A stretch of DNA of 64,000 bases from assembly GCA_017531225.1 (NCBI GenBank), contig JAFXLL010000010.1, positions 523,813 to 587,812 on the forward strand, read 5' to 3'. Made by a program: the position numbers and the translations under genes. Below, one piece after another: positions 52,863-60,956 of the stretch (position 1 is the stretch's first letter; each line of letters starts with the position of its first letter). This stretch comes from Bacteroidales bacterium. Lineage in GTDB: Bacteria > Bacteroidota > Bacteroidia > Bacteroidales > F082. Under the pieces are notes generated by a model, which did not search any database, had not been told where the DNA came from, and was given only the letters and a program-made list of their open reading frames with translations.

Positions 52863-54497
52863 ATGAAAATAGCAATAGCACAACTCAATTATTGTGTAGG
52901 CAATTTTGAGCAAAACACAAAAAAAATAATCGATGCTGCATCAGAAGCCAAGACTAAAGGTGCCGATCTTGTTGTTTTTTCGGAACTTTCGATTTGTGGG
53001 TATTTCCCATACGATTGTTTGGAGTTTTCCGACTTTATCTGCAATTGCCAAAAAGCCTTGGATAATATTGCAAAACACTGTCATGACATCGCTGTTATCG
53101 TAGGTGCCCCTATAGCGAATGGAGAAGAAGGCCAGAAGCCGCTTTTCAATGCAGCTGTATTTATGTATCAAGGGCACCGACATGTTTTTAAGAAAAAACA
53201 AATTGGCTCCAATCCTTTATTTGACGAGCGAAAGTATTTTGAACCATCTCATGATGAGGAGCAATTGTTGGATTTCGGGGGCCATCGAATTGCCATTGCC
53301 ATTGGCGACGATCTGTCGAACAGGAGTTCGGACCCCATCTTCATGGAAAATCGCATTGACGACTTAAAGAGACTATCTCCAGATATGGTTATTGCCCTTG
53401 CGGCATCGGCTTTTGACTATACCATGTCGCGTTATCGTTGCGATACCTTACGTCAGACCGTGCTGAAACATGAATTGCCTCTCATTATGGTCAATCAAAT
53501 AGGGGCACAAACGCATCTTATCTTTGACGGAGGTTCTATGGCTTTTGCCAACAACGGACACGTCGACACGGCCTTGCCTTTCTTTAAGGAGGCGGTTGTT
53601 GTCGTTGATACAGATAACATGTATTTTTATCGTACAGCTGAAGACAACATAGCCATACCCGAAAAGATGTCGCTGATACACGATGCCTTGGTATTAGGTG
53701 TTCGTGACTATTTCCACAAGATGGGCTTCAAGAATGCCATCGTAGGCCTTTCTGGTGGTTTGGATTCCGCTTTGGTGACCTATTTTGCTGCTAAAGCAAT
53801 TGGTGCTGAGAATGTACGGGTAGTGTTGCTCCCTTCGCAGTTTTCTACTGATCATTCTGTGTCGGATGCCGAGGCGCTTGCCAAAAAGTTGCAAATCCAT
53901 TATGATACCGTTGCAATAAAGCCAATTTATGATGTGTTTGAGAAGGAGCTTCAGCCTTTCTTTGAGGGTCGCCCCTTTGACGTGACGGAAGAAAACCTTC
54001 AGGCGCGAATTAGGGGAGTCATCCTTATGGCTTTCAGCAATAAGTTTGGTAATATTTTGTTGAATACCAGCAATAAATCTGAGGCTTCCGTAGGCTATGG
54101 AACCTTGTATGGTGATATGTGTGGTGGCCTATCGGTGATTGGTGACGTCTATAAGTCAGAAGCATATGAATTGGCGCGCTTTATTAATAAGGAGGAGGAA
54201 ATCATCCCATGGCACACCATAGAGAAAGCCCCTTCTGCCGAGTTGCGCCCTGATCAGAAGGATAGTGACAGTCTGCCTGATTATGGTCTTCTTGACGCCA
54301 TCCTTTTCCAGTATAATGAATGCTCAAAATCGGCTGCAGAGATTACAGCGATGGGTTTTGATAGTGCAGTTGTTGAGCGGACAATCAAGATGGTTAACCG
54401 CAACGAATTCAAGCGTCAACAGGTAGCTCCCATCTTGCGTGTTTCCCCACGTGCTTTTGGCGCTGAACGCCAAATCCCTATTGTCGCTAAATTCTAG
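52863..54497 (+). CDS. nadE: NAD synthetase with degenerate glutaminase domain (544 aa)
   Basis: It makes NAD from deamido-NAD, ATP and a nitrogen donor. The start MKIAIAQLNYCVGNFEQN at 52863 follows the promoter box; in-frame ATGs upstream are ruled out by it. Residues 1-270 are a nitrilase-type glutaminase domain: catalytic Glu is E41 (VVFSELSICGY) and the lysine is about K111. The cysteine block, normally ICEDxW, reads IG148DDLS, so the nucleophile is glycine. Residues about 275-544 are the synthetase domain with the P-loop SGGLDS (297-302), LPSQFSTDHSVSDAEALA, NTSNKSEASVGYGTLYGD and AELRPDQKDSDSLPDY, all intact. It probably uses free ammonia, or another glutaminase, rather than its own. 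It is a single gene, followed by a bidirectional terminator. Confidence 0.93.
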   Translation: MKIAIAQLNYCVGNFEQNTKKIIDAASEAKTKGADLVVFSELSICGYFPYDCLEFSDFICNCQKALDNIAKHCHDIAVIVGAPIANGEEGQKPLFNAAVFMYQGHRHVFKKKQIGSNPLFDERKYFEPSHDEEQLLDFGGHRIAIAIGDDLSNRSSDPIFMENRIDDLKRLSPDMVIALAASAFDYTMSRYRCDTLRQTVLKHELPLIMVNQIGAQTHLIFDGGSMAFANNGHVDTALPFFKEAVVVVDTDNMYFYRTAEDNIAIPEKMSLIHDALVLGVRDYFHKMGFKNAIVGLSGGLDSALVTYFAAKAIGAENVRVVLLPSQFSTDHSVSDAEALAKKLQIHYDTVAIKPIYDVFEKELQPFFEGRPFDVTEENLQARIRGVILMAFSNKFGNILLNTSNKSEASVGYGTLYGDMCGGLSVIGDVYKSEAYELARFINKEEEIIPWHTIEKAPSAELRPDQKDSDSLPDYGLLDAILFQYNECSKSAAEITAMGFDSAVVERTIKMVNRNEFKRQQVAPILRVSPRAFGAERQIPIVAKF

Positions 54498-54520
54498 GAG
54501 ACGTTTTAATTGTGTAAACA

Positions 54521-54550
54521 AAAAAAGCCAGGCTTTTGCCTGGCTTTTTT
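54521..54550. terminator. Bidirectional rho-independent terminator between nadE and the OmpA-family gene
   Basis: A perfect stem AAAAAGCCAGGC / GCCTGGCTTTTT with a short T-rich loop lies 24 nt after the nadE stop and 22 nt from the stop of the convergent OmpA-family gene. A and T runs flank it on both sides. Confidence 0.9.
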
Positions 54551-54571
54551 ATTATAGTTAATGATGGCTGA

Positions 54572-55852
54572 TTAGTTCTGAGCTTCCTTGACGAGTTCAA
54601 CCAACACGCGGCGGTCGAATTCGGTCGGGTCGAGTTCCTTAACACCACCCACGGGAGCGAGGATGATTTGGCTCTCCGGAATACCCATTTCCATGAGTTC
54701 CATCATGATCTTGCGGCAACGGTTCTCTGAAAGGGTTTGGTTGTAAGCCGGGGTAGCGGTAGCGCTGTCGGCAGAACCTCTCAGGCGAATCTTGAAGTTG
54801 TTATCCTTGGCCACTTGAGCAATTTCTCTCAGGTTAACGAGATCTCTTCTCGACATCAGCTGATAAGAATCGCGATTGAAGAAGATGGAGAAAGGATAGC
54901 TGATGATATCTTCGGTCTGAACATTGACGAACTTAACGATAGTGTCGCAGGGTTCCGGTTCTGGAGCGGGCATGTTGACAAATTCATCAAGTCTCTTCTT
55001 GAGGGCTTCCATTTCTTCACAGCAGTTGTAAGGCAGGTCATACTGTCTGCTGAAGTAATAGGTAAGACCGAGTTGTGCCTGGTAAAGGTTGTCAAATCTC
55101 TTAGGTCTCACGCCGCCTTCTTCGAATTCATAGGTCCAGGAGTCGATGGTCCATCTTTGGAAGGTCCAGTTGAGGTCGAGGTTGAGGTCGAGATGTTCAC
55201 CCAATCTGAAGCAGTTGTTCAAACCAGTGGTAACGGCCAACTCGAAATTAGCAGCTACTTGAGATTTGTCTTTTGACAGGTTGTTGATGATCGACTTCAG
55301 AGCAAGGATGTCTTCAGAAGTGAAACCAGTGCCAGCACCAACGTACAAGACGGGAGTCCAAACTCTCTTGGGATTGTAGTAACCTTGGAAGAAGTCAATG
55401 GGACTCACCATGAAGTCAGCCATCAAGTTGTGGTAACGCATGGAAGTGGCATAAATCTCATTATTGCCAATGCCTTCAACAGGTTGCGGGTTGTCACCAT
55501 AAAGGAATTGGAGGCTTTCCAAACCGATATGTCTGCCGCGGATGTAGCTGTTAATCTTGTTGTTGCTGTATCTCAGTCTGACAGCAGTTTTGTGATTGAT
55601 CCACTTACCGACATTGGCCGAGAAACCGAAAGTAGGTTTTCCCCATTCCACTGCAGTGTAACTATTGGCATAGTTCAAATTCTCAGGAGTTCTCATACTG
55701 CCTTGCCACCAGTTAGCAGAGGCGTTAGCTCCGATGAACCAGTTCTGACCGAACTTGGTGGTCAAGTAACGAACGGAATCAACTTGTCCGGCAGCCATCA
55801 CGGAAGAGGACAATGTTAAAAAAGCAACGATTGCGATAAATACTTTTTTCAT
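54572..55852 (-). CDS. OmpA-family outer-membrane protein (426 aa)
   Basis: The signal peptide ends SSSVMAAG. Residues about 25-280 form a beta-barrel (FGQNWFIGANASANWWQGSM, GFSANVGKWINHKTAVRLRYSNNKINSY, WTPVLYVGAGTGF, HLDLNLDLNWTFQRW, AQLGLTYYFSRQYDLPY). A short linker follows (PAPEPEPCDTIV), then a C-terminal OmpA peptidoglycan-binding domain (SIFFNRDSYQLMSRRDLVNLREIAQVAKDN, then LRGSADSATATPAYNQTLSENRCRKIMMELMEMGI...DRRVLVEL). It anchors the outer membrane to peptidoglycan. It has a good promoter (TACTTTTG at 55902-55909, TTG at 55928-55930). It is a single gene. Confidence 0.92.
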   Translation of the reverse strand: MKKVFIAIVAFLTLSSSVMAAGQVDSVRYLTTKFGQNWFIGANASANWWQGSMRTPENLNYANSYTAVEWGKPTFGFSANVGKWINHKTAVRLRYSNNKINSYIRGRHIGLESLQFLYGDNPQPVEGIGNNEIYATSMRYHNLMADFMVSPIDFFQGYYNPKRVWTPVLYVGAGTGFTSEDILALKSIINNLSKDKSQVAANFELAVTTGLNNCFRLGEHLDLNLDLNWTFQRWTIDSWTYEFEEGGVRPKRFDNLYQAQLGLTYYFSRQYDLPYNCCEEMEALKKRLDEFVNMPAPEPEPCDTIVKFVNVQTEDIISYPFSIFFNRDSYQLMSRRDLVNLREIAQVAKDNNFKIRLRGSADSATATPAYNQTLSENRCRKIMMELMEMGIPESQIILAPVGGVKELDPTEFDRRVLVELVKEAQN

Positions 55853-55901
55853 TTTTAATTTTATTACTGTTTGTTGTTTTTAATCCTAGAGATTTGAGCG
55901 G

Positions 55902-55934
55902 CAAAAGTAGGCATTTTTTCCCAAATACAACAAA
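55902..55934 (-). promoter_or_regulatory. Promoter of the OmpA-family gene
   Basis: On the minus strand, TACTTTTG (55902-55909) is preceded by TTG (55928-55930; 18-bp spacer) and TTTG (55931-55934; 21-bp spacer). The ATG is 50 nt downstream. Confidence 0.65.
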
Positions 55935-55976
55935 TAAATCGAAAAATTAATGTATTTTTTTGAAAAACAGGCAAAA

Positions 55977-56861
55977 CTATGGCTTGGATGAGAGCCTTTC
56001 CAATGTATTAATGACTAGTTTTTTAACATAAGGATGATAATCGGATGCAAATTTTTCTGTCACCCGGTTGGCGATGGCGACACAGATGGTCAAGCAATTA
56101 TGGCCCATCATTTTGCCAAGGCCATAGAGAGCAGAAGACTCCATCTCGAAATTGCACACACGCCAACCCTGATAGTTGAAGGATTCGATTTTGCGGTTGT
56201 GCTCTGGGTAAGCAAGGTCCATTCGAAGAGTGCGGCCTTGGGGACCATAAAAACCCGGAGCCGTTGCTGTCAGGCCTTGATAGTAGCCTTGCGCCAAACG
56301 ATCAAACAAATCCTTGGAACATTCCACTACATAGGGCAGAGGAAGGTCTTTCGGGTAATCCATTTGTTTGATAAAGGCATCTCGCATGGCGATGTCGTTC
56401 ACTTCCTTGTTTTTTGCATAGAAGTAAAGCAAGCCGTCCAAGCCGATGGCATAACGAGTGGCCACATAACTGTCTTCAACCTCAATTTCAGGTTGAAGGG
56501 CTCCGCATGTTCCAATGCGGATGAGATTAAGCGAACGATGTCCTTCCTTGGGTATTCTTGTCTTCAAATCGATATTGGCTAGGGCGTCGAGCTCGTTCAT
56601 CACGATGTCCAAATTGTCGGTGCCCATGCCTGTCGACATAACTGTGATGCGTTTGCCGTTGTAATAACCCGTTCGGGTGACTAGTTCGCGGTTTTGTCGT
56701 TTCACCTCTATCTTGTCGAAAAAAGAAGCAATCAGTTCAACTCGTCCTGGGTCGCCCACCAAAAGGACATCATCTGCGAGTTGGTCTGGATGCAGGTTCA
56801 AATGATAGACCGCACCTTCACTATTAAGGACGAGCTGTGATTCTGGTATAGGTTGATTCAT
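55977..56861 (-). CDS. Nucleoside phosphorylase, uridine-phosphorylase-like (294 aa)
   Basis: It cleaves nucleosides with phosphate to free base and ribose-1-phosphate, in salvage. The start MNQPIPESQLVLNSEG is at 56861; the next in-frame start upstream is a TTG at 56885 inside the promoter box. Motifs of the PNP/UDP family are: DDVLLVGDPGRVELI near residue 30, VMSTGMGTDNLDIVMNELDAL, LIRIGTCGALQPEIEVEDSYV near 110, and the active-site MESSALYGLGKMMGH block near 245, followed by TICVAIANR. Substrate specificity cannot be settled by eye; the fold fits uridine phosphorylase in Bacteroidetes. It is divergent from cinA. Confidence 0.88.
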   Translation of the reverse strand: MNQPIPESQLVLNSEGAVYHLNLHPDQLADDVLLVGDPGRVELIASFFDKIEVKRQNRELVTRTGYYNGKRITVMSTGMGTDNLDIVMNELDALANIDLKTRIPKEGHRSLNLIRIGTCGALQPEIEVEDSYVATRYAIGLDGLLYFYAKNKEVNDIAMRDAFIKQMDYPKDLPLPYVVECSKDLFDRLAQGYYQGLTATAPGFYGPQGRTLRMDLAYPEHNRKIESFNYQGWRVCNFEMESSALYGLGKMMGHNCLTICVAIANRVTEKFASDYHPYVKKLVINTLERLSSKP

Positions 56862-56882
56862 AACTTTTTCAGTTTGTGTGTG

Positions 56883-56947
56883 CAAAGATACGAAATAATT
56901 TGAAATGTCGTTTTTTTCATAGCGGTAAAGAAAATGGGCTATCTTTG
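56883..56947. promoter_or_regulatory. Divergent promoter boxes of the phosphorylase and cinA
   Basis: Minus-strand TATCTTTG is at 56883-56890. Plus-strand TATCTTTG is at 56940-56947, 17 nt before the ATG at 56964. No TTG boxes were found at the usual spacing. Confidence 0.55.
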
Positions 56948-56963
56948 CAAAAAATGTATGAGT

Positions 56964-58205
56964 ATGAAAGATGTAGTCATTAAAAGCATATCAATTGGTG
57001 ACGAGTTGCTTATAGGTCAGGTTATTAATACGAATGCGGCATGGCTTGGAGCTCAGTTGTCGGAAGCAGGATATCAGTTGGATTCCACTTTGACCATTGG
57101 TGATTCAGAAAAGGCCATTCTCGATGCCTTTAATGCTTGCATGGATTCTGATTTGGTTCTGGTCACTGGCGGATTGGGGCCTACTTCCGATGATATCACA
57201 AAACCTACGGTATGCAAGTTTTTTGGTACGGAACTTGAATTCTTTCAAGCCGCTTATGATAATGTGGTTTCATTATTCAAACGTCGCGGCTTTCAGATGA
57301 GTGAACGCAACCGCAGCCAAGCTATGTTGCCGAAATCTTGTGAATACATTCCGAACACCTATGGCACCGCTCCTTGTATGTGGCTGGAGAAAAAAGGCGT
57401 GGTGTTTGCTTTCATGCCAGGTGTACCGTTTGAGATGAAAGGAATCTTTACCGACGAACTGCTGCCGCGAATCAAGCAACGTTTTCAATCGAAGCCATAC
57501 GAAAAGCGTGTCATTATGACTACAGGTATCGGAGAATCGTTTTTGGCCGACCGTATCAAGAACTGGGAAGAAAATTTGCCCGAGTTCCTTTCCTTGGCCT
57601 ATTTGCCCCAATATGGAATGGTACGACTGAGGCTGAGTGGCAGGCATGATGATGGAGTGTTCCTTCATAAGACCCTGGATAGGGAAATCGCTAAGCTTAC
57701 TGACCTTATTCCCGAGTATATCTTTGCCATGCAAGATCAGCCCATAGAACGAACGGTTTTCGACCTATTAATTAATAAAAGGAAGACTTTCGCTTCGGCG
57801 GAGAGCTGCACTGGCGGCAATATTGCCCATGTTATTACCTTGATTCCCGGCAGTTCCGATGTGTTTAAAGGAACAGCGGTTACCTATGCAACACCGATGA
57901 AATCCAAGGTGTTGGGAGTTCCAGCTGCGATGATTGAGGAACATGGGGTGGTGAGTCAGGAAGTGGTAGAACGCATGGCAGAGGGAGTTCGTGGCTTGAT
58001 GGAGGCTGATTTTGGTGTTGCCACTACAGGTGTCGCTGGCCCGAGTGGAGGTACAGAGGAGACGCCGGTAGGCACAGTATGGATTGGCGTGGCATCGCCT
58101 TCGGGCGTGGTTTCGAAACGCTTCAATTTCGGCAAGGACCGTGAAAATGTCATTAATCGCGCTACCATTGCGGCTTATGAAATGCTAAGACAACAATTAA
58201 TGTGA
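56964..58205 (+). CDS. cinA: CinA-family protein with NMN deamidase domain (413 aa)
   Basis: The start is MKDVVIKSISIGDELLIGQVINTN at 56964; an ATG two codons earlier (56958) is also possible. The N-terminal molybdopterin-binding-like domain has the VTGGLGPTSDDITKPT motif near residue 65. A middle region ends FAMQDQPIERTVFDLL. The C-terminal CinA/PncC domain reads TFASAESCTGGNIAHVITLIPGSSDVFKGTAVTYAT, with GVATTGVAGPSGGTEETPVGTVWIGVA further on. PncC deamidates NMN in pyridine nucleotide recycling; in some CinA proteins the N-terminal domain acts as an ADP-ribose pyrophosphatase. It ends where gldB begins (overlap or 2-nt gap). Confidence 0.93.
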   Translation: MKDVVIKSISIGDELLIGQVINTNAAWLGAQLSEAGYQLDSTLTIGDSEKAILDAFNACMDSDLVLVTGGLGPTSDDITKPTVCKFFGTELEFFQAAYDNVVSLFKRRGFQMSERNRSQAMLPKSCEYIPNTYGTAPCMWLEKKGVVFAFMPGVPFEMKGIFTDELLPRIKQRFQSKPYEKRVIMTTGIGESFLADRIKNWEENLPEFLSLAYLPQYGMVRLRLSGRHDDGVFLHKTLDREIAKLTDLIPEYIFAMQDQPIERTVFDLLINKRKTFASAESCTGGNIAHVITLIPGSSDVFKGTAVTYATPMKSKVLGVPAAMIEEHGVVSQEVVERMAEGVRGLMEADFGVATTGVAGPSGGTEETPVGTVWIGVASPSGVVSKRFNFGKDRENVINRATIAAYEMLRQQLM

Positions 58206-58207
58206 AT

Positions 58208-59215
58208 ATGAGAATAACAATTCAGGCCTTTGTTTTAACTTACCTCTTCATTGCGTTGGCTTCTTGCCAGCCACAAGAGGCCGCTTATAAATCAAAATTG
58301 AATATCGATGCCAAACCCTTTGATTTGGAATTCAATAGATATGAAGATGTGCTATTTAATCTTGACACCGCCGACTTCCAAAACGAACTTAAGAGAATAC
58401 AAGACCATTATGGGGTGTTCCTCGGTGGCGACCTCAGCAATCCCGATGCCATACAATATCTCAAAGACTTTGCCACTGATCCGTTTAGCACTAACCTTTA
58501 TCAAAAGGTGAAAGAAGCTTTCCCCAGTTTGAAAGAAGTGGAACCGATGGTGGAAGACGTGTTTGCTCATTTTCACTATTATTATCCCGATATCGAAATC
58601 CCCAAGAAAGCCTTTACATGTATTACTGGCATTCGTCCTGATGAACCTCCTGTTCAGATTATCGACAATCAGTTGGTGATTTCATTGGATTGGTACCTTG
58701 ATGGTGATGAAGTATACGACCAGATAGGGATGCCGAAATATATGCAGGTGAGGACAGATAAAGTCACTTTGGCCAAGAATGTAGCTGAACAGTTATATAT
58801 GCAGTATTTATACGAGTGGCGTAAGCAGGGCCAAGTAGTTGGCGAAATGGTGTTTTACGGTCGACGTAACTTCTTTGTCGAGGCGATGTGCCCCGCCATG
58901 CCCGACAGCATTTTGCTTGGCTATTCTGACAAACAATGGCGTTGGGCTAAGGAGAACGAAGGGCAAGTTTGGGCCGATATCGTTGGCAACCGCCGTCTTT
59001 ACGATGCTGGTCTAGATAGCTACATGATGTTTTTTGGCGACGGTCCTTTCACACAGGCCTATAGCAATGATGCTCCATCGCGTTTAGGCGAGTTTTTCGG
59101 ACTAAACATCATGCGTTCATATGCCTCCAATCACGACTTTGACCTTCAAACGCTGATGAAACGGAAAGATTTGCAGGATATATTCCAGGATTCTGGTTAT
59201 AAGCCAAAGAAGTAA
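58208..59215 (+). CDS. gldB: Gliding-motility-type lipoprotein GldB (335 aa)
   Basis: The start is ATG 58208 (MRITIQAFVLTYLFIALASC); a GTG two codons upstream (58202) overlaps the cinA stop. The lipobox is ALASC. The mature protein matches GldB features: FDLEFNRYEDVLFNLDTADFQNELKRIQDHYGVFLGG, YPDIEIPKKAFTCITGI, DNQLVISLDWYLDGDE, AEQLYMQYLYEWRKQGQ, WAKENEGQVWADIVGNRRLYD and SRLGEFFGLNIMRSY. GldB is needed for gliding in Flavobacterium and is widely kept in non-gliding Bacteroidetes, where its role is unclear. It is co-directional with cinA and probably co-transcribed. Confidence 0.88.
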   Translation: MRITIQAFVLTYLFIALASCQPQEAAYKSKLNIDAKPFDLEFNRYEDVLFNLDTADFQNELKRIQDHYGVFLGGDLSNPDAIQYLKDFATDPFSTNLYQKVKEAFPSLKEVEPMVEDVFAHFHYYYPDIEIPKKAFTCITGIRPDEPPVQIIDNQLVISLDWYLDGDEVYDQIGMPKYMQVRTDKVTLAKNVAEQLYMQYLYEWRKQGQVVGEMVFYGRRNFFVEAMCPAMPDSILLGYSDKQWRWAKENEGQVWADIVGNRRLYDAGLDSYMMFFGDGPFTQAYSNDAPSRLGEFFGLNIMRSYASNHDFDLQTLMKRKDLQDIFQDSGYKPKK

Positions 59216-59235
59216 CAATCAATAATATATCCGAC

Positions 59236-59277
59236 AACAAACGACAACAAACGATTGCAGTCGACTACAAACGTTTG
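59236..59277. repeat. Three short CGACAACAAACG-type direct repeats
   Basis: CGACAACAAACG is followed directly by ACAACAAACG, and after about 10 nt by CGACTACAAACG, within the 125-nt gap between gldB and the ComM gene. They could be a binding site for the ComM gene promoter. No standard TAnnTTTG box was found; CATCTTTG at about 59307 is the nearest match. Confidence 0.5.
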
Positions 59278-59340
59278 TTCAGCGGCTTTTTCTTGACAAG
59301 GTGTGCATCTTTGCAGCATGAAACTTTAAAAAGAAGAATT

Positions 59341-60873
59341 ATGCTAGTAAAGACATTTGGATGTGCCCTTTTCGGCATAGAAGCGATTCAGGTCACCATT
59401 GAAGTAAACATTGACAGAGGCATTAATTTCTATTTGGTAGGACTGCCCGACAATGCGGTCAAGGAGAGCCAACAGCGTATTCAAGCTGCAATTATTAATT
59501 TAGGGTATTACTATCCTCACAAGAAAATTGTCATTAACATGGCGCCTGCTGACATTCGCAAGGAAGGTTCGGCATATGACCTGCCAATTGCCATGGGTAT
59601 TTTGGCGGCTTCAGAACAGGTTAATGCGGATTTGTTGGAGCAATTTATCATCATGGGTGAGTTGTCGTTGGACGGAACGCTTAAACCTATCAAAGGCACC
59701 TTGCCAATTGCCATCAAGGCAAAACAGGATGGTTTTAAGGGGCTTATTATTCCTAAGGCAAACGCGCGCGAAGCTGCAGTGGTGGAAGGTTTGGAGGTGT
59801 ATGGCGTAGATAACATCCATGATGTCATTTCCATTTTAAATGGCGAAAAAGAAATTAAGCCTATAAGTATTGATGCCATTGACTCGTGGCGAGATGTCGA
59901 ATCTGAGCTCGACTTCAGCGACGTCAAGGGGCAAGAGAACATCAAACGCGCATTGGAAATTGCTGCTGCAGGTGGCCACAATGTCATTCTCATTGGCCCG
60001 CCCGGCAGTGGCAAGACCATGTTGGCCAAACGGATGCCGACCATCTTGCCACCGTTGACCATGGCTGAAGCCTTGGAGACCACTAAGATCCATTCTGTGG
60101 CGGGTTTGGTAGGGCGTAATGCCTCGCTGGTAAGGACACGCCCTTTCCGCAGTCCGCACCACACCATCAGCGATGCGGGTTTAGTTGGCGGTGGCACCTA
60201 TCCGCAGCCTGGTGAGATCTCGCTTGCTCACAATGGTGTGCTCTTTCTTGACGAACTACCCGAGTTCAAACGCACGGTCTTAGAGGTGATGCGACAGCCA
60301 ATGGAAGACAGAGTCGTGACTATCTCTCGCGCTAAGATGACGGTCGACTTCCCCGCCAACTTTATGATGGTTGCGGCGATGAATCCGTGTCCTTGCGGCT
60401 ATTATAACCATCCCGACAAGGAGTGCACTTGCAAGCCAGGTGTGGTTCAGCAGTATCTCAACCGTATCAGTGGTCCGTTAATGGACCGAATAGATTTGCA
60501 TGTTGAAGTTGTTCCTGTTGCCTATAAAGATTTGTCTTCAAAAAGTAATGGTGAGCCAAGTGCGAAGGTGCGCGAACGCGTCATCAAGGCGAGAAAGATC
60601 CAGGAAGAACGTTATGCAGCATATCCGACCATCCATGCCAACGCACAGATGACCTCGCAACTTATCCAGAAGTATTGTGACCTGGATGATGACTGCCGTA
60701 AGATGCTCAAAAATGCCATGAACCGTCTTGGACTTTCTGCACGTGCATACGACAGAATTCTTAAAGTCTCCCGCACCATTGCTGACCTTGATGGTAGTGA
60801 GAACATCCAGACGGGACACTTGGCAGAGGCTATTAACTATCGAAGTCTGGATCGTGATAACTGGGGGAGTTGA
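59341..60873 (+). CDS. comM: ComM/YifB family AAA+ ATPase (Mg-chelatase-like, 510 aa)
   Basis: Start MLVKTFGCALFGIEAIQVTIEVNI at 59341. The N-terminal domain is the YifB/ChlI-like SGNP fold (FYLVGLPDNAVKESQQRIQAA, VINMAPADIRKEGSAYDLPIAMGIL). The AAA+ Mg-chelatase domain begins near residue 205 (DVKGQENIKRALEIAAAGGHNVILIGPPGSGKTMLAKR; Walker A GPPGSGKT). It continues with RPFRSPHHTISDAGLVGGG, Walker B GVLFLDELPEF and the MNPCPCGY...CTCKPGVVQQYLNRISGPLMDRIDLH zinc-like segment. ComM helicase promotes branch migration and integration of incoming DNA in natural transformation, and the family is common in bacteria. An in-frame start at 59275 is upstream of the likely leader and was not chosen. Confidence 0.92.
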   Translation: MLVKTFGCALFGIEAIQVTIEVNIDRGINFYLVGLPDNAVKESQQRIQAAIINLGYYYPHKKIVINMAPADIRKEGSAYDLPIAMGILAASEQVNADLLEQFIIMGELSLDGTLKPIKGTLPIAIKAKQDGFKGLIIPKANAREAAVVEGLEVYGVDNIHDVISILNGEKEIKPISIDAIDSWRDVESELDFSDVKGQENIKRALEIAAAGGHNVILIGPPGSGKTMLAKRMPTILPPLTMAEALETTKIHSVAGLVGRNASLVRTRPFRSPHHTISDAGLVGGGTYPQPGEISLAHNGVLFLDELPEFKRTVLEVMRQPMEDRVVTISRAKMTVDFPANFMMVAAMNPCPCGYYNHPDKECTCKPGVVQQYLNRISGPLMDRIDLHVEVVPVAYKDLSSKSNGEPSAKVRERVIKARKIQEERYAAYPTIHANAQMTSQLIQKYCDLDDDCRKMLKNAMNRLGLSARAYDRILKVSRTIADLDGSENIQTGHLAEAINYRSLDRDNWGS

Positions 60874-60883
60874 AATGAAAAAA

Positions 60884-60914
60884 TTGTGATTGTGTAGAAT
60901 AATCATTATTTTTG
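60884..60914 (+). promoter_or_regulatory. Promoter of the sialidase gene
   Basis: TTG (60884-60886), 20-bp spacer, TATTTTTG (60907-60914). The ATG is at 60957. Confidence 0.65.
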
Positions 60915-60956
60915 TCCCGCAATACACTGACGTTTAACCGCATAACACCTATCGCC

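Noticed and set aside
59300-59315. TTGACA-like sequence upstream of the ComM gene as a sigma70-type promoter
   Set aside because: No matching -10 at proper spacing, and Bacteroidetes use the TAnnTTTG type; probably chance.
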